A stretch of DNA of 64,000 bases from Arabidopsis thaliana. Lineage: Eukaryota; Streptophyta; Magnoliopsida; Brassicales; Brassicaceae. Shown here one piece after another: positions 51,028 through 62,347 of the stretch. The stretch is taken from contig NC_003075.7 of NCBI RefSeq assembly GCF_000001735.4, positions 931,001-995,000 of the forward strand. Reading direction: 5' to 3'. Each line of letters begins with the position of its first letter. The stretch's first letter is position 1. The notes beneath the pieces were generated by a model. It was not told where the DNA came from, searched no databases, and saw only the letters and a program-made list of their open reading frames with translations. A program made the position numbers and the translations under genes.

Positions 51028-52171
51028 CAAATCTGTCTAAAAGAAAAAACATTGAAGCTTCCTTAAGAGTCAGTCAATTGTGAAGTAGCAAGCGGATCAG
51101 AGAGAGATTGAAGCTGTTTTTGCTTCTAAATTCCTTCTGCCACGTTTTTTTTCTTGTTTTTTTAAGTATTTCTATAATGAAACAGATCTATTTGTGGAGA
51201 TTTTGCTTTGAATTTTAAGTTGATTTTTTTTTCAGTAGTATTCATATATATATGAACTTCCATAAAAATCTTTCACAAAAACTTGCATGAAACAAATTAT
51301 AATCTAAAAACATTGATGGTGACAAGACTGTTTCAATTGCTATAAGTTGATACAAGCTGCAAAGTCAAATTATATAACTCTTGCATCTAAGAAACTTGCA
51401 ACTTAGTATCCGTCTTGTCTGAATCAGCTGATACAAGGAGATGGAGATTAGCTCTGAGTTCGTACAAACAAGGCTTGTACCACAAACAAAGAAAACCCCT
51501 AAATCAAGGAAACTGAAACTGCGTAGTCTTGTTTACCAGAAGGAGGATTATCATACACCCAAAGCAGAGACACAATAATCGACCACAAACACAATCAATC
51601 CTTTAGCAAACAGATAAAGATGACAAATCACCCAAAAGCTGAAGAACACTCCTCCAACAAGCTTACTCGAATGCAGAAAACGGACTGTACATATGAAGAT
51701 GAGAACTTGATGTTCACATTTTCTAGTATACAAGGTAAAGGCAACGATAACTATAGCCTCTGCATTGTTGGCCAATAAGGAGAATTTGTCCGTTTGTAAA
51801 TTCAAAAGGAACGTCTGGAAGCTGCACTAGGGAGCAGAGAAAGAACAAGCAATGTAGATCTAAGGAGATTAGATCATAAGGGGTGAGAGAAACTGTAAAG
51901 TATAACTGTATATGCTTTGGGGTAGTTTTTCAAGTAGTACATGATGGAGAGTGAGTCTTTAGCTAGAGAAAAGTTTTAGACGTTCACTAGTATTATCCTG
52001 TAATCACCCTCTTTCTCCTTCGTTGTGAACAAATACTTGTGTGCTCCTCTTCTTCCTATTCTGCTCTGTTATTTCCTCTACTTCTTTATATCTTGCTTAC
52101 TCTGTTTCCGTGAGTTGGTGTGGATGGCAAAGGTTTAAGCTTGATGTGTTGTAGAGTTTAACAAAACCTAA
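51028..52171. other. Spacer, no supported gene
   Basis: AGL51 3' region, then 1 kb of moderate complexity. A minus-strand frame (51805-51551, 84 codons, hydrophobic) has no recognisable homology. A transcript without coding capacity is possible but cannot be shown. Confidence 0.5.
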
Positions 52172-52435
52172 GAGTATCTCCATCAAGGAGAAACCCAAAA
52201 AGTTTCTCGAACAAGAAAAATATTAGTATTTTATTATAATTTTATTATATGATTAAATTTTTATTTTAGTGTAAAAATTGAATCAATTAAAAGAAGAGAA
52301 ATGTAATGATGGCTTGTAGAGAGTATCTCATAGTTTCTCACTTGAGAAACTTTCTACACTCTCTCTTCTCTTTTTATTATTTCTGTTATTTTAATAGTGA
52401 AAAACTCTCTTGAGAGATTACCAATGTAGATGGTC
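52172..52435. mobile_element. Harbinger-type MITE, 264 bp, TAA target duplication
   Basis: Starts GAGTATCTCCAT and ends ATGTAGATGGTC, whose reverse complement GACCATCTACAT gives a 9 of 12 terminal inverted repeat. TAA flanks both sides (52169-52171 and 52436-52438). The interior is AT-rich and non-coding with a small hairpin (AGTTTCTCACTTGAGAAAC) near 52330. Confidence 0.65.
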
Positions 52436-52969
52436 TAACAATACATAGTCTTTGCAAGCCCCAGCGCAATTGCAATCAAATTCACCATTATGATTGTTCA
52501 TGGATGAACCATCAAAAAGCTTCATATCACAACATCCAAAAAATCATCCATAAAATAATAAATTATTTAGACTAAAATATATAATTATTTTAGACCCAAA
52601 CATACAACAATTTTTAGTATTTTTACCCATTGTGATTTAGATCAAAACTACACATCCCAAAATAAAACCATGGTAGGCCCATCATTGACTATGTACAAAT
52701 GTGCGTTGACCTTTTTCTCGTATCACACAATTCTCTCCGAACCCACCAAATTAAGAAACATGGCAAAAACTAGGAATAACCTAAAAATAGAATGAAAGAG
52801 GAAGAAAAGAACTTAAAAATAGAATAACAGATGTAAAAGAAGAGTTGGATAAAAAATAGAATCAACCCAAAAATACATTTCTCAAAGCTCTTTAAATAAC
52901 CAATTTTCAATTTGTTTGTAACAATTAATAACCACGAGAAGAGAAGTTGAGAAAGAAAAAATAGTAACG
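52436..52969. other. Promoter region of the PMEI gene
   Basis: AT-rich upstream region; nothing else seen. Confidence 0.5.
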
Positions 52970-53523
52970 ATGAAAATGGCCGGAAGGATCTTTCTCCTTT
53001 TCCTCTCCGTCTACGTCACGGTGGCCATCGCCGGTAAAGCTCCACCGCCAACATTCACCGAGAAAGGCAAAGCCTAGCGGAGAAACTCTGCGAGAAATCC
53101 GAAGACAAAGCGTTTTGCGTTGCAAGCCTAACGTCCCGTCCTGAGGCAGCAACCGCAACCGCACCAAAACTAGGCGTGATCGCGTTAAGCATCGCGTCCT
53201 CAAATGCTTCGGACACATCTTTCTACATCAAAGCCAAACTAAAGCAAAAGAACCTCGAGCCGGCTTTAGAAGACACCCTCGACGATTGCTCTAAGAATTA
53301 CTTAGATGCGGTCGCGCAGCTCGACGATTCTCTAGCCGCTTTGATGCAAAACTCGTTCATCGACGTCGATATTTGGCTCAACACCGCGATAAGCGACGGT
53401 GAGGCTTGTGAAAACGCTTTGAACGATCGTGCCGGTAATGATGCTGAGCTTGCTCGTAGGAACACAAACTTGTTGAAGCTTTGCAAGGATGCTCTTCTCA
53501 TTAACACTATTTTAACTCCCTAA
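52970..53523 (+). pseudogene. AT4G02250: Pectin methylesterase/invertase inhibitor gene with a one-base frameshift
   Basis: ATG at 52970 opens a secretory signal peptide (MKMAGRIFLLFLSVYVTVAI) and the first residues of a PMEI-domain protein, but the frame hits TAG at 53075-53077. From 53077 the next frame continues without a stop to 53523 and has the family pattern: a close Cys pair (LCEKSEDKAFC), then DCSKNYLDAVAQLDDSLAA, GEACENALNDR and NLLKLCKDALL. One missing base, most simply an A in the GGCAAAGCC run near 53065-53072, explains the break. PMEI proteins inhibit pectin methylesterases or invertases in the cell wall. As written the protein is cut at 35 residues. The cause may be a natural null allele or a base-calling error in the A run. 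I recall AT4G02250 as an intact gene, which favours the latter two over an ancient pseudogene. Confidence 0.8.
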
Positions 53524-54450
53524 ATTTAAAGTTATTGCCCATTAATTATTTTATATTTGTTCACATTGTTATAATTTTTTTTTAAATGGCTCGTTGATTT
53601 GTCCCGGGGGTAAATTGTAACGATATTTGAAATACTTGTTTTTGGGAATTTTTGAATGAGCTTATTAAATTATATATAAAGTATATACAACCAATATGCA
53701 TATTTTCTTGTTTATATTCACCTAATAATAACCAATGAAATAATAAAATACAAATGTATATTATTTTCCTTTTGGTCACAAATGTATTTTCTTTTCCCTT
53801 CTTATATTATATACACAATAAAATAAAATAAAAATATGAAATTATCCTTTTTTTGTGTGGACATTTTATCATTTAAGAAAATGAAATTAATAATTCTAAA
53901 TTACTATCTTATTACAAATGAAAATTGTAAATTAATTAAATATTTACAAGCATCCATATAATTTTGGTCATTCAATATAATTCCTAAATACTAAAAACTA
54001 TTGACTTTTTTTTTTTTTTTTTTTTTTTTTTTGTAAACCCTAAAAACTATTGACTAAAAAAAAGTATTTTAACAGAAAAAGAAGAGAATATATAATTTTA
54101 ATGTTTGACCACAAAGGGAAAAAAATATCTCAAAGTTTTTTCTTTCTTTGGTATATCGGACGGTATTTGTGTGGCCAGGGAGGGCTACCTGAGACTCCAT
54201 ATCTGTCTCTCTTCTTCTTCTTCTTCCTCTTCTTCCTCTGCTTCTTCTTCTTCACATCACTGTGTGCGTCTCTCTATCTCTCTATTCTATCATTTCGAAA
54301 TCCTCTCTATCCGAATTTGAACTCGTCTCTTCTTCGTAAAGAGTTCTTAATCTCCGTCTCTGTGATTTCGGAATCTGGAGGTTTTGAATTTCTTGTTCGT
54401 ATCAATCAAATGGTGGATCGATTTAGTGAGATTGCTTTACCTCATTAGCA
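53524..54450. other. Spacer and RSH1 leader
   Basis: PMEI 3' UTR, AT-rich spacer, a poly(T) tract with flanking direct repeats (53991-54055), then a CTT/CTC-rich leader (about 54208-54260) of RSH1. Confidence 0.6.
53991..54055 (-). repeat. 16-bp direct repeats flanking a poly(T) tract
   Basis: CTAAAAACTATTGACT occurs at 53991-54006 and 54040-54055. Between them are about 26 further T followed by GTAAACC. On the minus strand this reads as a poly(A) tail inside a target-site duplication. Confidence 0.8.
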
Positions 54451-54709
54451 ATGACTTCTGCTTCTTCCATGTCCGGTGCGTTTTCTTCGTTCGTCTCTCT
54501 GATTTTTTTTTTTTTTTCATGTTCGTTTCAAAGGCAGAGTTTAGGGGAAGCTTTGTGACGATTCTTCTGTTCTTCTCTCTGTTTGTTTGAATTCAGTAGC
54601 AATTGTGTATTGCGTCTTAACGTCTTAAGCTAATATACCCTTAAGACTGTGTGATTTTTCTTAGTTATGAGTCGTATTAAGAATCCAATTGCTTCGTTTT
54701 CTGAATTGG

Positions 54710-54752
<43 letters not shown>

Positions 54753-57700
54753 ACGTCCCATTGAATTTGAAAGCTACTTTAGTTATTGTTCTTGTTTTGT
54801 GTATGTGTGCGACGGAAAATGAAAATCCACTTGGTTGATAATTTCTATTACTTTCTGGTGTTTGTTGGATCAGTGAGTAAATGCAGCAAAGTTAGAATTC
54901 TGAGCTGATTAGGTTATTCACTAGTTCTTCTTTAAGCAAGTTCATGTGCCAACTAAACACTTCCTACCATTCTTGTTGTGGACCACAGTTTTCTATTACT
55001 GGTTAACAATTAATTTCTTTTGAATTCATGCATATACGTTTACCCTTTTTGGTTGGTTCTGTTTTGGTTTTATTGAAATTGATTATGTGTGTACAATGCA
55101 GTGTCTGTGGAATGTGTGAACATATGTAATCTAACGAAAGGAGATGGGAATGCAAGAAGCGATTGCAGTGCTCTCTCCTGTGCTTGGAAAGCTCCAAGAG
55201 CGTTAACTGGGTTTCTAGCTAGCACTGCTCATCCACCTGTGTGTTCTGTGTATTCATGTGGCAGAAATGGAAGAAAGAGCAGAATGAAAGCTGTAAGTAT
55301 CCTTTATTGCGTCTGTTTATGTAGTCCGGTGTTAAGATATTAATATGTGGCTTGAATGGATATATCAAGCTCCAGAATTGTGTTTCTACTATTTTTGTAC
55401 ATGATCACCTTGTTCATATTGCCATGGTGGCAGTATTTGCAATCTATTCTTATGGTAACTCCTTTGGATAATGTAGTGCGCCTGGCAGAGGTATGAATAT
55501 GAAGTAGGCTTTTCTGAGGCTCCTTACTTTGTAAATGTGAGAAATATCTTGAAGTCCAGATTATCTTGTGGTGGTCATAAAAGATGGGAACTGTATTGCG
55601 TATCAGCTGAATCTTCTTCTGGTGCATCCAGTGATGTTACCGTCGAAACATTGTGGGAGGTACGATACACTGGTCTCTTCTTTTTCTTTGGAACTCTACT
55701 AGCTCGACATTCTCAACCAATTTGATGGGTGTTTATCTCTGCAGGACCTTTTCCCATCAATATCTTATCTACCCCGTAAAGAATTAGAATTTGTTCAAAA
55801 GGGCCTTAAGGTATGATGATATAAATTTCTCTATATTTGAAAGGCGTCTTTAAGCTACATCCTCCTATGTCATTTCCCCTTTGATATGTTATTAACTTAT
55901 TATTGAAGTTTATCTTCAGTTTTTTGCTATTCATTGCTTAATTCAGTAAGAAAGGTTTGTGCAGTTAGCGTTTGAGGCACATCATGGTCAAAAGAGACGT
56001 AGTGGGGAACCATTCATTATACATCCCGTTGCAGTTGCTCGTATCCTTGGGGAACTTGTGAGTTGCGTGATACGTTGTGAATATGGATTCACATGAGGAT
56101 TAGTTGGAAAGCTTAATAATTACTTTTGTACTTGTATAGGAATTGGATTGGGAGTCTATTGTTGCTGGATTACTACATGACACAGTCGAGGATACAAATT
56201 TCATTACTTTTGAAAAGATAGAAGAAGAGTTTGGTGCAACTGTGCGTCACATCGTAGAAGGGGAGACCAAGGTCTGCCTATCTGTGTTTGCTACAATATT
56301 TTTCCTATCCTATTATAGGGAAAGAACTCCACGCTTCCTGTGCGATGAAGTTCATTATTTATAAAAGTTTTTTTCCCTATTAGGTGTCAAAACTGGGAAA
56401 GTTAAAGTGTAAAACGGAAAGTGAAACAATACAAGATGTAAAAGCAGATGATTTGCGGCAGATGTTTCTGGCGATGACAGACGAGGTTTCAGTCTTTTAA
56501 GATTTTGTATTAGCTGGTGTGGTTATATATTTATCAGCATGTCTAACTGCTTCAATCCAGGTCCGCGTCATTATTGTCAAACTAGCTGACCGGTTGCATA
56601 ATATGCGAACTCTCTGCCACATGCCTCCCCATAAGCAGGTGATTCTTTCAAGTAGTTGAGATTTGTTGCCCATAGCTCCAGCTCTATGTTTCATTTGGGA
56701 TAACTAATGAATTTGTGAGTTTCGTCCAGTCCAGCATTGCAGGGGAGACTTTGCAGGTCTTTGCTCCTTTAGCAAAATTATTGGGAATGTATTCAATAAA
56801 GGTATAACCCTTTAAGTATTATTTTTGCTTGCTATAATTCTTATGGAAATATTAACTAGGTGGCCATTATTTCCGGTTACATCAGTCGAAATGTATGTTA
56901 GTGTGCATGTGAAACTGAATTATTTCAATCGTTGTGTCCAATGGCGTTCTGAGTTTTGTGGTGGTAATCTTGCAGTCTGAACTGGAAAATCTGTCTTTCA
57001 TGTACGTAAGTGCTGAGGATTATGATAGAGTCACTAGCAGGATTGCTAACCTCTACAAAGAGCATGAAAAAGAACTCACTGAGGTAATTTCAACTATTAT
57101 CGTCTCTGAGCTTAAAATGCCAAAACATAGATTGAAAAACAAAAGGATATTAGAGAAGAATGTTGATTAGCGACCTACACCTCTTTGACCTTTCGAACTC
57201 TGAATTCATCTGGGCGTTTATTTAGTTCATCTGCATTCACAGAGTCCTACTATGTATCTTAGGCAAACAGAATTTTGGTGAAAAAGATTGAAGATGATCA
57301 GTTTCTGGACCTTGTGACTGTGAATACTGATGTTCGATCTGTTTGCAAGGAAACTTACAGGTGAATTCATAAGTGACTTCTTCATTTTACCTTGTAACCT
57401 ACCCTTTTCTTCAGCATCTGAAGTCTCTTTTTTTATCTGCAGCATCTACAAAGCTGCTCTCAAATCGAAAGGATCAATTAATGATTACAACCAGATTGCT
57501 CAGGTTTGTGTTATACTCTTGTCTCCAAGTTGTATCAAAGGTTTTGAATACAAAACTTCCATCTGAAGCTTATATGATTGTTAACACGCTGCCTCTCCTA
57601 ATTTCATTATTTTAGCAGTTACGGATTGTTGTAAAGCCAAAACCATCTGTAGGGGTCGGGCCTTTGTGCAGTCCACAACAGGTGAAATCCCAATGAAAAG

Positions 57701-60178
57701 GAAATGGGTATATTTTGTTCCGATTCGTTCTTGTGTGTCACTTAGCTTTCTCGCTCTGTCGTCAATGCAGATATGCTATCACGTTCTGGGGCTTGTTCAT
57801 GAGATCTGGAAACCTATTCCACGAACAGTATGTATCAGATCTTTTGTTATTCAGGTTATATCTTATCTACATTGGGACTGAACATATGTCTTACAGGTAA
57901 AAGATTACATTGCAACCCCGAAGCCCAATGGATACCAGAGCCTCCATACTACTGTGATTCCATTCTTGTATGAGAGTATGTTTCGACTGGAGGTTCAGGT
58001 ATTTGAGATAAAAATCTTTTATCACAGTTCTTAGAAAAACGCCGATGATTAGTACAATTGAATTCGGTTTTAGTATTTTAAAGGTTCAAGCATGGGGAAT
58101 ATTTAAAAGGCTGATTTGATTGGTTATTAAGACTACATTTTTCTCTGCAGATCAGAACCGAGGAGATGGACTTGATTGCTGAAAGGGGCATTGCTGTTTA
58201 CTACAATGGCAAGTCTCTATCTACTGGATTAGTTGGAAACGCGGTTCCTTTAGGTAGAAATTCAAGGGGGAAGACGGGTTGCCTCAACAATGCAGATTTT
58301 GCACTCAGGGTATTTACTGACCATATTCAGAATTAAAAAAGCAGAGAGACGTGCTAGATGTAGGCGTAATGTGTTCCTTTTTACCTTCCCAGTGTGATTT
58401 TAGTTATGACAGTTTATTTTTCCAGGTTGGGTGGCTAAATGCAATAAGGGAATGGCAAGAGGAGTTTGTGGGTAACATGAGCTCTAGAGAATTTGTGGAT
58501 ACCATTACGAGGGATCTTTTAGGTAGTCGTGTGTTTGTATTCACACCTAAAGGAGAGGTAAGGACTACTATACCTCAAAGCCTCTTTAACCATCATCTAA
58601 CATTTTTATGTTTTTGATTAAATGCTTTGGTGTTCTATTTGCAGATAAAGAACCTCCCGAAAGGGGCCACCGTTGTTGACTACGCTTATCTGATTCACAC
58701 CGAAATCGGAAACAAGATGGTAGCAGCAAAGGTATTTTCCCTAGTTATGTCGTTCTTTCCATGATAACTTTGATTCTCGATTTGTTATCTTTGAAATAGA
58801 GACAACAATTGGACCAGACTTTAATGATACTTAATGGCTTGAAACTGCAGGTCAATGGTAATCTTGTTTCCCCAACTCACGTTCTTGAGAATGCTGAGGT
58901 CGTGGAGATAGTCACCTACAACGTTTGTACCTTTTTCCCTTGCTTTTGTTTTAAATTTCTCCCTTTTCTTCTTGTCCTGCTTAGGAAAATTTTGATTGCC
59001 TTCATCATGTTCCACGGGCTCTCATGTTTTATTATTATTGTCACATCACAGGCCCTCTCAAGTAAATCTGCTTTCCAAAGACATAAACAGTGGTTGCAAC
59101 ATGCCAAAACAAGGAGTGCAAGACACAAGATTATGAGGGTATGTTATTTTTAATTCTTTACTTCATGCTAATTGGCTCACTATTTACTAATTCATGTCTC
59201 TCATCTTGTTCCAGTTCCTAAGGGAGCAAGCTGCACAATGTGCTGCCGAAATTACCCAGGATCAAGTGAATGACTTTGTGGCGGACTCTGATAGTGATGT
59301 GGAAGATCTCACAGAAGATTCAAGAAAGAGCCTACAATGGTGGGAGAAAATCCTCGTCAATGTTAAGCAATTCCAGTCACAAGACAAAAGTAGAGATACA
59401 ACACCCGCTCCTCAAAACGGAAGCGTTTGGGCCCCAAAGGTGAATGGAAAACACAACAAAGCCATAAAGAACTCGAGTTCTGATGAGCCAGAGTTCCTCC
59501 TACCTGGAGATGGAATTGCCAGGATTTTACCTGCTAATATCCCTGCTTATAAGGAAGTGTTGCCCGGCTTAGACAGTTGGCGAGACAGTAAAATTGCCAC
59601 ATGGCATCATCTCGAAGGTCAGTCCATCGAATGGTTATGTGTAGTATCCATGGATCGCAAAGGTATGGGTATATTCGTTTTGTTTAGTCATGATTGATGA
59701 TTCCAACAACTTACAAAGTAAATATGAACTCTTTGTTACATTTGGCAGGCATAATCGCAGAGGTTACAACAGTCCTCGCAGCTGAAGGCATTGCATTATG
59801 TTCTTGCGTGGTTCGTGGTTTTACTTTAAACCTTGCTTCTAAAAACATTTTATAGTTCCTAACTACTCATCTTACAAAACTTATGGTTTATTGCAGGCCG
59901 AGATTGACAGAGGAAGAGGATTAGCAGTAATGTTATTTCAAATAGAAGCAAACATTGAAAGTTTGGTAATATGTCCTGTTGATCTAAACTCTCTTTTAAC
60001 TCTTGTTTTTGTTCTTTTTGGATCTTCGATCACTAAACACTAACCCGTGTCTCTATGGATCTGTAACTCACAGGTTAGTGTTTGCGCTAAGGTGGATTTA
60101 GTCTTGGGTGTGTTGGGATGGTCCAGTGGTTGTAGCTGGCCAAGATCAACAGAGAATGCTCAAGTTCTTGAGTGTTAA
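54451..60178 (+). CDS. RSH1: RelA/SpoT homologue RSH1, 884 aa, 24 coding exons
   Basis: A chloroplast enzyme of (p)ppGpp metabolism. Exons: 54451-54475, 55102-55292, 55477-55659, 55745-55810, 55965-56057, 56140-56271, 56384-56485, 56561-56638, 56730-56801, 56976-57083, 57263-57360, 57443-57503, 57616-57681, 57771-57827, 57897-57998, 58151-58309, 58426-58557, 58645-58731, 58851-58922, 59052-59138, 59215-59662, 59749-59810, 59897-59965, 60074-60178; 885 codons. Domains: Ser/Cys-rich plastid transit region (1 to about 80); HD hydrolase domain with GQKRRSGEPFIIHP, GLLHDTVEDT (His199-Asp200) and KLADRLHNMRTL; a diverged synthetase domain (about 385-520); TGS domain (about 565-628); ACT domain (about 795-865). 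The hydrolase motifs are intact, while the synthetase core looks degenerate, in keeping with reports that RSH1 only degrades ppGpp. The name is from sequence memory and is secure. Confidence 0.97.
54715..54749 (+). repeat. (GA)17 microsatellite in RSH1 intron 1
   Basis: Perfect dinucleotide run within the 626-base first intron. Confidence 0.95.
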
Positions 60179-61382
60179 AGCCAAAGGACTCACGTTCTTG
60201 GCCTTGAAGTTTTGTCATGTTCACTGGAAAAATAAGCGTACTGAAGAAGAGAGTCTGGTTGCTCCATGTAGAGGTAGAGAGCTCTTATAATATTCTTGAA
60301 AATATATATCACTTTGTTTTGAAAAACAAAAGAAAAAGAGAGTCAAATTCTTTTAGATGTGTTATGTTCAATAAATCAAGGTCATTGTATATAAAGACCA
60401 AAAGAGTGGGATGAACATACGATGTAATATGTAGATACTCCTGTAAAACATATACTTGCACATAGAAAAAAAAAAATTGAATGCATTTCCCAAACACGGT
60501 TTATTTTGTTTTTGTTTTCTTGATTCTTTTTTAAAAAACAAAAAATTTGGACAAAACCAAAGTAAATCTAGAAATCAGGTTATTTATAGCTTAATATATC
60601 TTGGCCTAAGTAGAGAGGCAAACACCAACGATTTTTCCAATCTAAAAGTGAAATTATCCAATTAAAATTATGGCGGTTCTCAAAAATACCATTTCTTATG
60701 ACCAATAAAATTCGAAAAATACCTCTGATTTTGCCATTTTGATTTTTAAAAAATTGGATTGTAAATTTAGGTTTGTGGTTTCCATCGACATGAAGACAAT
60801 TTCTGATCTTGGGAAATAACTGGTAAATATGATTAAGATTTAATTGATAAAAACTTAGCTTTAATGTTTTGGTTTGTATTTTTAGGTTTTTTTCCAAAAG
60901 TGTTTCTCTTTAGGATTATTGTCTCTAGGGATTTCAACATTTTGCAGGCTTAGTTTCATCTTTTTTTTTATTATAATAAATTTCGGATGCCAAAAAAAAC
61001 TTGTTTAAGAAATAAAAAAATAAATATTTTTCCAAATTTATGATATTTTGAAACTAAAACTTGTGTAACATTTTATGGTAGTTAACTAAATATTAATACC
61101 GATGCCTCCATGAGCTTCAACACAATTAAGTACGATCACCATTATGCATAGTCAAAATAAGCAGTTAGATGATTAGAACAAATCCAATAAACCCATACAT
61201 TTACCAAGAAAATATTAAAACATAAGATACATGACAAAGTCATATATGCAACATGAAATATAAGATAAAGAAAACAAACTCTTAGATCATTTTGCAGACA
61301 ACGTTATACGACGAATAATCAAACAAACGAAAAATGATTCTCCAAGAACATGTTAAATTTCATGTTCATCAGAAGATCATAA
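60179..61382. other. Convergent spacer, RSH1 and RHS13
   Basis: 3' UTR of RSH1 with an AATAAATC near 60370, then AT-rich DNA, then the 3' UTR of RHS13. No gene seen. Confidence 0.6.
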
Positions 61383-61996
61383 TTAGTAGTAAGTAGGTTC
61401 AGACGTGTAGAAGAAAGGACCAGCCCAGTAAAGCTTGAAGCTCTTGTCTTGAAGAATACGGTACGTGCTCAATGGCTGTCCTCTAACACCTTTGTTCACA
61501 TCGGTCGGAAAATCGCAATCAGCGAGTGGAGATTTGTAAAGGTAAGTTTTGCATTTGGTCACTGTCCTTCCTGCACGAAGCTGCGAAGGGAATATCGTGG
61601 CGATGAAGTAACCTTTAGCATCAGTTTTGCTGCTCAATATCGATATTGGAACTAACTCATTCCCATATGCATCGACCTTCACACACGCAATTCTTGCCGT
61701 TGCACCTGTCGCAAACAAACAACAATACGATATTCGTTTGGTTAGACCTTACTATGCTCTAATTTTCTCCTACCATTAGACCAATTCGTCTTGGTATATA
61801 TAATTAAAGAAGTTATGTTACCTTGAATTGGGTAAGTTTTGCCACCGGACTTGCACTTGATGATCCCTTCAACGGCGATGGGAATCAATTTTCCGGTCTC
61901 CGGGTCAGCTTCATTGCCGTAATAAGCAACTGAAGATATGATTAGAGATGAGAAGACGATGAGAGAAGCTGCAAATGAGAGGCGTGAGAAAGCCAT
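61383..61996 (-). CDS. RHS13: Root-hair-specific Ole e 1-like extracellular protein, 165 aa, two exons
   Basis: Exon 1 is 61996-61822 and exon 2 is 61705-61383; the intron joins in phase 1 and the total is 166 codons. The protein starts with a clear signal peptide (MAFSRLSFAASLIVFSSLII), and the mature part has the Ole e 1-like fold: VEGIIKCKSGGKTYPIQGAT, ARIACVKVDAYGNEL, DAKGYFIATI, and paired Cys residues in KCKTYL and LADCDF. It ends FFYTSEPTYY. Such proteins are secreted to the cell wall and some carry Tyr/Pro motifs for cross-linking. A perfect root-hair element lies in the promoter, which supports the RHS13 assignment (AT4G02270, from memory). Confidence 0.94.
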
Positions 61997-62066
61997 TTTT
62001 TTTTTTTGCTTGCTTTGTTTATATGTTGCTTAAGCAAGTGAAGTTTTTTGAAAACTAACTATTGGG

Positions 62067-62073
62067 TTTTATA
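62067..62073 (-). promoter_or_regulatory. TATA box of RHS13
   Basis: TATAAAA on the minus strand, about 75 bases upstream of the RHS13 ATG. Confidence 0.65.
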
Positions 62074-62232
62074 GATTAATTGCGTTGAAAAAGAAGGTTA
62101 ATTTTCTAATTAAATTATTTGGTTTAGTGTACATTAACTAATAAGAAAACGAGCAACTTGTAATAGTAAAACCAAACAAAACTTGAAATAAGAACAACGT
62201 GTATGCACGGTAGACAATAGTGTTATTGTCCC

Positions 62233-62249
62233 GACGTGAGTCGCATTAT
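62233..62249 (-). promoter_or_regulatory. Root-hair element (RHE) of RHS13
   Basis: On the minus strand the 17 bases read ATAATGCGACTCACGTC, a full match to the published RHE consensus WHHDTGNNN(N)KCACGWH, which is bound by RSL-type bHLH factors. It lies about 240 bases before the ATG in the same orientation as the gene. Confidence 0.7.
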
Positions 62250-62347
62250 AGTGTGTGGATTACCAATTCCAAAGACGGTTCTAACATTATGGATGGACAA
62301 GCATATCAGTTTTAACTTTTAAAAGTTCGGATGTCTCTAACAAATAA

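Larger units (their letters stand above)
61997..62347. other. RHS13 promoter region
   Basis: About 350 bases between the RHS13 ATG and the Harbinger-like element, with a TATA box and a root-hair cis-element (listed separately). Confidence 0.65.

Noticed and set aside
51551..51805. 84-codon hydrophobic minus-strand frame
   Set aside because: Possible membrane segments, but no homology recognised, no promoter or splice support.
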